A stretch of 17,515 bases of DNA from an uncultured Microbacteriaceae bacterium (lineage in GTDB: Bacteria; Actinomycetota; Actinomycetes; Actinomycetales; Microbacteriaceae). The DNA lies in contig CAMLMQ010000042.1 of assembly GCA_946481135.1 (NCBI GenBank), positions 1 to 17,515 of the forward strand. The letters run 5' to 3'. Positions 13,817 to 17,515 of the stretch are shown here, in pieces. Numbering within the stretch: position 1 is the first letter of the stretch; every line of letters starts with the position of its first letter. The notes under the pieces are model-generated. The model searched no databases. It saw nothing but the letters and a program-made list of their open reading frames with translations, and was not told the DNA's origin. Made by a program: the position numbers and the translations under genes.

Positions 13817-15024
13817 TGCGAGTCGACGTGGTAAGCCGGGAGTATCCGCCGGAGGTCTACGGGGGCGCCGGGGTTCACGTGGCGGAGCTCGTCGCGGCCC
13901 TGAGACGGGCTCCCGAGGGTGCGGCCGACGACGTCGTCGTGCGCTGCTTCGGGATGCCGCGGGACGAGCCCGGGGTGTACGGCTACCTCGTGCCCCCGCA
14001 GCTCACGTCCGCGAATCCCGCACTCGCGACGCTCGGCGTCGACCTCCAGATCGCACAGGACGTCGCGGGCGCCGATCTCGTGCACTCGCACACCTGGTAC
14101 GCCAACGGTGCCGGACGCCTCGCCCAGCTCCTCCACGGCATTCCCCACGTCGTCACCGCCCACAGCCTCGAACCCCTGCGCCCGTGGAAGGCCGAGCAGC
14201 TCGGCGGCGGATACCGCGTGTCGAGCGAAATCGAGCGCACCGCCTTCGAGACCGCCGACGCCGTGATCGCGGTGAGTCACGGCATGCGCGCCGACATCCT
14301 GCGCAGCTATCCGGCGATCGATCCCGAGAGAGTGCGGGTCGTGCACAACGGCATCGACCTCGAGCGGTGGAAGCCGGTCGACGATCCCGACCTCGTGCGG
14401 TCGTTCGGCATCGACCCGACACGCCCGAGCGTCATCTTCGTGGGACGCATCACCCGGCAGAAGGGTCTGCCCTACCTGCTCGCCGCCGCGCGCCTGCTGC
14501 CGCCCGACGTGCAGCTCATCCTCTGCGCCGGCGCACCCGACACGCCCGAGATCCTCACCGAGGTGCAGACCCGCGTCGCGGCCCTGCAGGCCGAGCGCAG
14601 CGGCGTCGTGTGGATCGAACGGCTTCTCTCGCAGCCCGAGCTCGCGGCCCTGCTCTCCGCGTCGACGACGTTCGTCTGCCCGTCGGTCTACGAACCCCTC
14701 GGCATCGTCAACCTCGAGGCGATGGCGTGCGGGCTCCCGGTCGTCGGCACCGCGACGGGCGGCATCCCCGAGGTCGTCGCCGACGGCGTCACGGGACGGC
14801 TCGTGCCGATCGAGCAGCTCGACGACGGCACCGGCACCCCGGTGGAGCCCGACCGGTTCGTGCGCGACCTCGCCGCGGCGCTCACCGCGGTGGTCGCGGA
14901 CCCCGCGGCGGCGCGCGAGATGGGGCTCGCGGGGCGTGCCCGCGCGGAGGCCGAGTTCAGCTGGACCTCGATCGCCGAGCGCACACGCGCGATCTACGCG
15001 GAACTCGTTCCCGGGGCGAAGTAG
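13816..15024 (+). CDS. glgA: Actinobacterial glycogen synthase (GlgA/GlgM-type, GT4)
   Basis: The 402-residue protein is a GT4-type glycosyltransferase of the actinobacterial glgA group. It opens with VVSREYPPEVYGGAGVHVAELV, where the GGAG loop binds the ADP-glucose phosphate. HSHTWYANGAG, TAHSLEPLRPWK and FVGRITRQKGL follow, and the catalytic E-x7-E motif is Glu293 to Glu301 (EPLGIVNLE). Enzymes of this group use ADP-glucose. In mycobacteria the orthologue (Rv1212c, GlgM) makes maltose-1-phosphate from ADP-glucose and glucose-1-phosphate rather than extending a glucan. That alternative may apply here and cannot be settled by sequence alone. It is much shorter than classical GT5 GlgA. It is followed after 12 bases by an ABC ATPase gene. 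Confidence 0.92.
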   Translation: MRVDVVSREYPPEVYGGAGVHVAELVAALRRAPEGAADDVVVRCFGMPRDEPGVYGYLVPPQLTSANPALATLGVDLQIAQDVAGADLVHSHTWYANGAGRLAQLLHGIPHVVTAHSLEPLRPWKAEQLGGGYRVSSEIERTAFETADAVIAVSHGMRADILRSYPAIDPERVRVVHNGIDLERWKPVDDPDLVRSFGIDPTRPSVIFVGRITRQKGLPYLLAAARLLPPDVQLILCAGAPDTPEILTEVQTRVAALQAERSGVVWIERLLSQPELAALLSASTTFVCPSVYEPLGIVNLEAMACGLPVVGTATGGIPEVVADGVTGRLVPIEQLDDGTGTPVEPDRFVRDLAAALTAVVADPAAAREMGLAGRARAEAEFSWTSIAERTRAIYAELVPGAK

Positions 15025-15027
15025 GCT
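15022..15027 (+). promoter_or_regulatory. Possible -10 box overlapping the glgA stop codon
   Basis: TAGGCT begins with the TAG stop of glgA and lies nine bases before ATG 15037 of the ABC ATPase. The intervening GGAAG could instead serve as a weak ribosome binding site for readthrough transcripts, so the assignment is uncertain. Confidence 0.35.
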
Positions 15028-15036
15028 GGAAGCACC

Positions 15037-15822
15037 ATGTCCCCGGTGCTCGAACTGTCCTCCGTCTCCGTCGTCCGAGGGGGCACCCGCATCCTCGACC
15101 GAATCGACTGGGCGGTGGATGCGGCCCATCGGTGGGTCGTGCTCGGCCCGAACGGAGCCGGCAAGACCACGCTCCTGCAGGTCGCGTCGGCGGCGATGCA
15201 CCCCACCGAGGGCACGGTCTCGCTCCTCGACGAACGGCTCGGGCGCATCGACGTCTTCGACATCAAGCCCCGCATCGGCGTCGCCTCCTCGGCGCTCGCG
15301 CGACGCATCCCCGCCGACGAGTCGGTGCTGGATGTCGTGCTCACCGCCGCGTACGCCGTCACCGGCCGCTGGAACGAGGAGTACGAGGACGTCGACGTCA
15401 AGCGCGCCCGGCGCGTGCTCGACGAGTGGAAGCTCGCCGGCTTCGCCGACCGCCGATTCGGCACGTTGAGCGACGGCGAGCAGAAGCGCGTGCAGATCGC
15501 GCGCGCCGTCATGACCGATCCCGAGGTGCTGCTGCTCGACGAGCCCGCGGCGAGCCTCGATCTCGGGTCGCGCGAGGAGTTGCTGCAGCTGCTGAGCGGC
15601 TTCGCGAGCAACGCCCAGTCGCCCGCCATGGTGATGGTGACGCACCACGTCGAGGAGATCCCGCCGGGCTTCACGCACGTGCTGCTGCTCGCCGACGGGG
15701 CGGTGCAGGCGGCCGGACCGATCGACGAGGTGCTCACGAGCGAGAACCTCAGCGCGACGTTCGGGCTGCCGATCGAGCTGAGCTCCTCCGACGGGCGCTT
15801 CACCGCCCGGGCCGCCCGCTGA
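15037..15822 (+). CDS. Orphan ABC-type ATP-binding protein
   Basis: The 261-residue product is a single ABC ATPase domain with Walker A GPNGAGKTT (37-45), Walker B VLLLDE (164-169) and the switch histidine in MVTHHVEE. The signature is LSDGEQKR (144-151), with Asp in place of the first usual Gly. SDG signatures occur in functional ABC proteins, so it is probably active. The region VDVKRARRVLDEWKLAGFADRRFGT precedes the signature. No permease or binding-protein gene is adjacent, so any transport substrate is unknown. Similar stand-alone ATPases of the YlmA type exist in Gram-positive bacteria. It could share a permease encoded elsewhere or have a non-transport role. Confidence 0.85.
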   Translation: MSPVLELSSVSVVRGGTRILDRIDWAVDAAHRWVVLGPNGAGKTTLLQVASAAMHPTEGTVSLLDERLGRIDVFDIKPRIGVASSALARRIPADESVLDVVLTAAYAVTGRWNEEYEDVDVKRARRVLDEWKLAGFADRRFGTLSDGEQKRVQIARAVMTDPEVLLLDEPAASLDLGSREELLQLLSGFASNAQSPAMVMVTHHVEEIPPGFTHVLLLADGAVQAAGPIDEVLTSENLSATFGLPIELSSSDGRFTARAAR

Positions 15823-15828
15823 GTCTGC

Positions 15829-15834
15829 TATTCT
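15829..15834 (+). promoter_or_regulatory. Putative -10 box of rpmE2
   Basis: TATTCT, seven bases after the ABC ATPase stop, would start transcription near 15841. That leaves a leader of about 51 bases before ATG 15892, one of the few genes here with a real leader. Confidence 0.5.
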
Positions 15835-15842
15835 CGATCCTT

Positions 15843-15872
15843 GGCCGTTCGGCCGTCCTTTCCCTTTCCGTT
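15843..15872 (+). promoter_or_regulatory. Hairpin plus pyrimidine tract in the rpmE2 leader
   Basis: GGCCG (15843-15847) and CGGCC (15850-15854) can pair over a TT loop. A C/T-rich tract follows to about 15872, and a GAGG ribosome binding site stands at 15881-15884. It could be a terminator of the preceding gene or part of a ribosomal-protein leader. Rfam describes actinobacterial L31 leaders, but I cannot confirm a match by eye. Confidence 0.4.
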
Positions 15873-15891
15873 CCGTCGACGAGGTAGCGCC

Positions 15892-16149
15892 ATGAAGTCC
15901 GAGATCCACCCCGAGTACGCGCCGGTCGTGTTCCGCGACCTCGCGAGCGGCGCCACGTTCCTCACGCGTTCGACGGTGTCGAGTGACAAGACGATCGAGC
16001 TCGACGGCGAGACCTACCCGGTGATCGACGTCGAGATCTCCTCGGAATCGCACCCGTTCTACACGGGCAAGCAGCGCATCCTCGACAGCGCCGGCCGCGT
16101 CGAGAAGTTCAACCAGCGCTTCAAGAACTTCGGCACCTCGAAGGGCTGA
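15892..16149 (+). CDS. rpmE2: 50S ribosomal protein L31 type B
   Basis: The 85-residue protein is L31 of the large ribosomal subunit, type B. It opens with [28 protein letters not shown] and contains [13 protein letters not shown] and [11 protein letters not shown], all typical. It contains no cysteine, so it is the zinc-independent (C-minus) form that in many bacteria replaces the zinc-binding L31 under zinc shortage. ATG 15892 is supported by a GAGG ribosome binding site eight bases before it. I saw no Zur box upstream, so zinc control is not evident here and this may be the housekeeping L31. It is followed by a strong terminator hairpin. Confidence 0.97.
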   Translation: MKSEIHPEYAPVVFRDLASGATFLTRSTVSSDKTIELDGETYPVIDVEISSESHPFYTGKQRILDSAGRVEKFNQRFKNFGTSKG

Positions 16150-16162
16150 TCGCCCCGGTGTC

Positions 16163-16201
16163 CGAAACGCCCCGCTCCTCATCGAGGAGCGGGGCGTTTC
16201 G
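16163..16201. terminator. Perfect 18-bp hairpin between convergent genes, bidirectional terminator
   Basis: An uninterrupted 18-bp stem with a 3-base loop (ATC): the left arm is 16163-16180 and the right arm 16184-16201. The stem core is GC-rich (CGCCCCGCTCCT), and the outer part, GAAA pairing with TTTC, supplies short U-rich ends on both strands. It lies 13 bases after the rpmE2 stop and 22 bases before the stop of the convergent NUDIX gene, so it can end both transcripts. Confidence 0.88.
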
Positions 16202-16223
16202 TCGTCTCGGGAGGCCCGACGCG

Positions 16224-17411
16224 TCAGAACAGCGCGGGGCGGCGCGATGCCCACAGCGGCAGCAGCACCTCGAGGGTGAGCGGCGCGAGCGGCACCGTGT
16301 GGACGTCGTCGGGCGACTCGAGCCAGTGCACGGCGTCGATCTCACCCGAGGGACGCAGTTCGGCGTCGGTGACGAGGGCGAACACCTCGGCGCGGACGCG
16401 GTCGCCGGGTTCGTTGAGCGCGTCGGCCTCGAACGAGCCGAGGAACTCGGTGGCGTCGACGTCGACGACCAGACCGAGCTCTTCGTCGAGCTCGCGCACG
16501 AGGGCGGCGAGGGCGCTCTCGCCTCGCTCGATCTTGCCCCCCGGCTGCATGAAGCCGTCGGTGCCGCGCTTGCGCACGACGACCGCCCGGCCCGCCGAGT
16601 CGGTGACGATCGCGGCGGCGACATGGATGCGGCGTGGCGCCCGCGGGGCGGCCTCCTCCGGCCCCGCGTCGGGCTCGGGAGCGGCCGCGGGCTCGGGTGC
16701 GACCTCCGGCTCGGGAGCGACCTCCGGCTCGAGTGCCGCCTCCGGCTCGCGCCTCTGCTCGGGCTCGGCGGGTCGGGGGGCTTCGAGCGCGAGCGCCCCC
16801 GACGCCGAGAAGTCGAACATCGGCACCGTGTCGCTCGGGCGCGGCGGGGGAGCGGGTATCGGCTGCGTGTCGGCGAACGAGCTCTCGTCGTCGAGGGGAA
16901 CGACCGGCCAGTCGTCGATCATGCCGCGCTGCCGCGCGTGCAGCGCGGCGGGCGACCCCGCGAAATCCTCGTGTGCACTCATCGCGCGCACGAGACGACC
17001 CGCGACGAGCGATCCCGGCTCGACGCCGTAGCGCTCGGCGAGGGCGCTCAGCGACCGGCTGCCCTCGAGCTCGGGCGCGAGCAGATGGTCGAGCAGCAGC
17101 GGGTCGAGCACCGGAGCGGGCGCATCGAGCGGGGGGATGCCGCGTCGCCGGCACTCGCGGTCCAGGATCGTCAGACCCGAGGCGGCGTCGTAGGTCGCGA
17201 TCGGGATGCCGAGCACGAGCAGGGTGCGCAGGGTCTGGGTCACCTCGCCGACGACACGCTCGGCGGCATCCGAACCCCAGTCCCAGCGCGCCAACTCGGC
17301 GCCGTCGCCGTCGAGCACGGCGATGCGTGCCGCCACGACGCGGTCGGTGTGTGCGTCACTGCCGGAGGTGGCGAACTCGACGACCCCCAGGCGCCCCGGA
17401 ATACTCCCCAT
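16224..17411 (-). CDS. Fusion of an inactive-looking DnaQ-type exonuclease domain and a NUDIX hydrolase domain
   Basis: This 395-residue protein has two parts. Residues about 8-150 resemble a DEDDh 3'-5' exonuclease: GVVEFATSGSDAHTDRVVAARIAVLDGDG, GIPIATYDAASGLTILDRECRRRGIPPLD and LSALAERYGVEPGSLVAGR. The usual FDLETTG is VEFATSG, the second-motif Asp in NAPYDF is Gly79, and the final HDAxxDA is lost, so catalysis is unlikely. An Ala/Pro/Glu-rich linker (about 180-258) with EPEVAP repeats follows. A NUDIX domain (about 262-390) has a perfect box, Gly292 to Leu314 (GKIERGESALAALVRELDEELGL), which hydrolyses nucleoside diphosphates linked to another moiety; its substrate is unknown. ATG 17411 is preferred over the in-frame GTG 17432 because the -10-like TACCCT lies exactly six bases before it. 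Confidence 0.88.
   Translation of the reverse strand: MGSIPGRLGVVEFATSGSDAHTDRVVAARIAVLDGDGAELARWDWGSDAAERVVGEVTQTLRTLLVLGIPIATYDAASGLTILDRECRRRGIPPLDAPAPVLDPLLLDHLLAPELEGSRSLSALAERYGVEPGSLVAGRLVRAMSAHEDFAGSPAALHARQRGMIDDWPVVPLDDESSFADTQPIPAPPPRPSDTVPMFDFSASGALALEAPRPAEPEQRREPEAALEPEVAPEPEVAPEPAAAPEPDAGPEEAAPRAPRRIHVAAAIVTDSAGRAVVVRKRGTDGFMQPGGKIERGESALAALVRELDEELGLVVDVDATEFLGSFEADALNEPGDRVRAEVFALVTDAELRPSGEIDAVHWLESPDDVHTVPLAPLTLEVLLPLWASRRPALF
16681..16752. repeat. Short tandem repeat coding for EPEVAP units in the NUDIX protein linker
   Basis: An imperfect 18-base unit (GCGACCTCCGGCTCGGGA and close variants) occurs about three to four times in tandem. On the minus strand it encodes six-residue Glu-Pro-rich repeats. 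The copy at 16699-16716 differs from that at 16717-16734 by only two bases. Length variation between strains would be expected. Confidence 0.7.
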
Positions 17412-17423
17412 CGCTTCAGGGTA
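17411..17423 (-). promoter_or_regulatory. Putative leaderless promoter of the exonuclease-NUDIX gene
   Basis: Minus-strand TACCCT (17423-17418) is followed by GAAGCG and ATG 17411. This spacing is identical to that at fabG, glgC and the histidine kinase gene. Confidence 0.55.
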
Positions 17424-17432
17424 CGACCGCAC

Positions 17433-17458
17433 TCCGGGAAGAGCCCGGAAGCGCCGGG
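17433..17458. repeat. Two overlapping, mutually exclusive small hairpins
   Basis: TCCGGG (17433-17438) pairs with CCCGGA (17444-17449). CCCGG (17444-17448) can instead pair with CCGGG (17454-17458). Both have 5-base loops, so only one can form at a time. They lie between the right-edge partial gene and the NUDIX promoter and may end transcription of the former. Confidence 0.5.
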
Positions 17459-17460
17459 AG

Positions 17461-17515
17461 CTAGCGCGTCGCGTCGCCGATGTGCAGCCAGTAGAAGGAT
17501 TGGGTGCCCATCGTG
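17461..17515 (-). CDS. Possible C-terminal end of an unidentified minus-strand gene
   Basis: On the minus strand an open frame runs from the window edge to a TAG at 17463-17461 and ends in TMGTQSFYWLHIGDATR. The aromatic-rich end looks like a protein terminus, and hairpins follow directly, but 17 codons are too few to identify a family. An ATG within it leaves only 16 codons, so a separate tiny gene is less likely. Confidence 0.35.
   Translation of the reverse strand, partial: TMGTQSFYWLHIGDATR

Noticed and set aside
15823..15891. Zur operator upstream of rpmE2
   Set aside because: The protein is the cysteine-free L31, which is often zinc-regulated, but I found no A/T-rich palindrome of the Zur-box type in this interval.
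13771..16254. Very long minus-strand open frame opposite glgA, the ABC ATPase and rpmE2
   Set aside because: High GC makes stop codons rare in antisense frames. The translation is Arg/Gly/Asp/Val-rich without recognisable domains, while the plus strand carries three clear genes.
16681..16752. CRISPR-like repeat array
   Set aside because: The units are contiguous with no spacers, in frame within a gene, and encode Glu-Pro repeats.

Overview
The window is gene-dense, very GC-rich chromosomal DNA with no gap above about 100 bases. I see no tRNA, rRNA, CRISPR array or insertion sequence. The gene content points to a high-GC actinobacterium, most likely of the family Microbacteriaceae. It includes a SUF operon with an inserted Rieske ferredoxin, a DUF3099 protein beside SURF1, actinobacterial glgC and glgA back to back, and many start codons 6 to 9 bases after a TANNNT box. 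This placement is inferred from gene content and layout, not from a database search.

Layout. Bases 1-3164 (+) hold the 3' end of sufB, then sufD, a Rieske ferredoxin, sufC and a SufT/MIP18-like gene. The first four overlap by 1-4 bases, so this is one iron-sulfur cluster assembly operon. Bases 3253-6598 (+) and 6611-7423 (-) form a signalling locus. It encodes a membrane PAS histidine kinase, a coupled seven-helix protein with a degenerate GGDEF domain, an HPt-like protein lacking the phosphorylatable histidine, and a convergent OmpR-type response regulator. Next come bioY (-), the biotin S component, and a divergent ABC-F ATPase (+).

Bases 9789-11070 (-) are a coupled operon reading DUF3099 protein, a small putative zinc-binding protein, then SURF1. 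fabG (+) diverges from it. serB and glgC follow on the minus strand. glgA (+) diverges from glgC across 48 bp and is followed by an orphan ABC ATPase and rpmE2 (ribosomal protein L31 type B). A perfect 18-bp hairpin separates rpmE2 from a convergent gene encoding an inactive-looking DnaQ-type exonuclease domain fused to a NUDIX domain. A partial minus-strand gene may enter at the right edge.

How the genes work together. The SUF genes build and deliver Fe-S clusters. glgC and glgA supply ADP-glucose and alpha-glucan (or maltose-1-phosphate) synthesis. fabG belongs to fatty-acid elongation, serB to serine synthesis, SURF1 to cytochrome oxidase assembly, and bioY to biotin uptake. The most unusual part is 3253-7423, where a normal-looking kinase and regulator flank two proteins whose signature catalytic or phosphotransfer residues are missing. 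A second theme is that at least eight start codons lie 6-9 bases after a -10-like box, which suggests widespread leaderless transcription.
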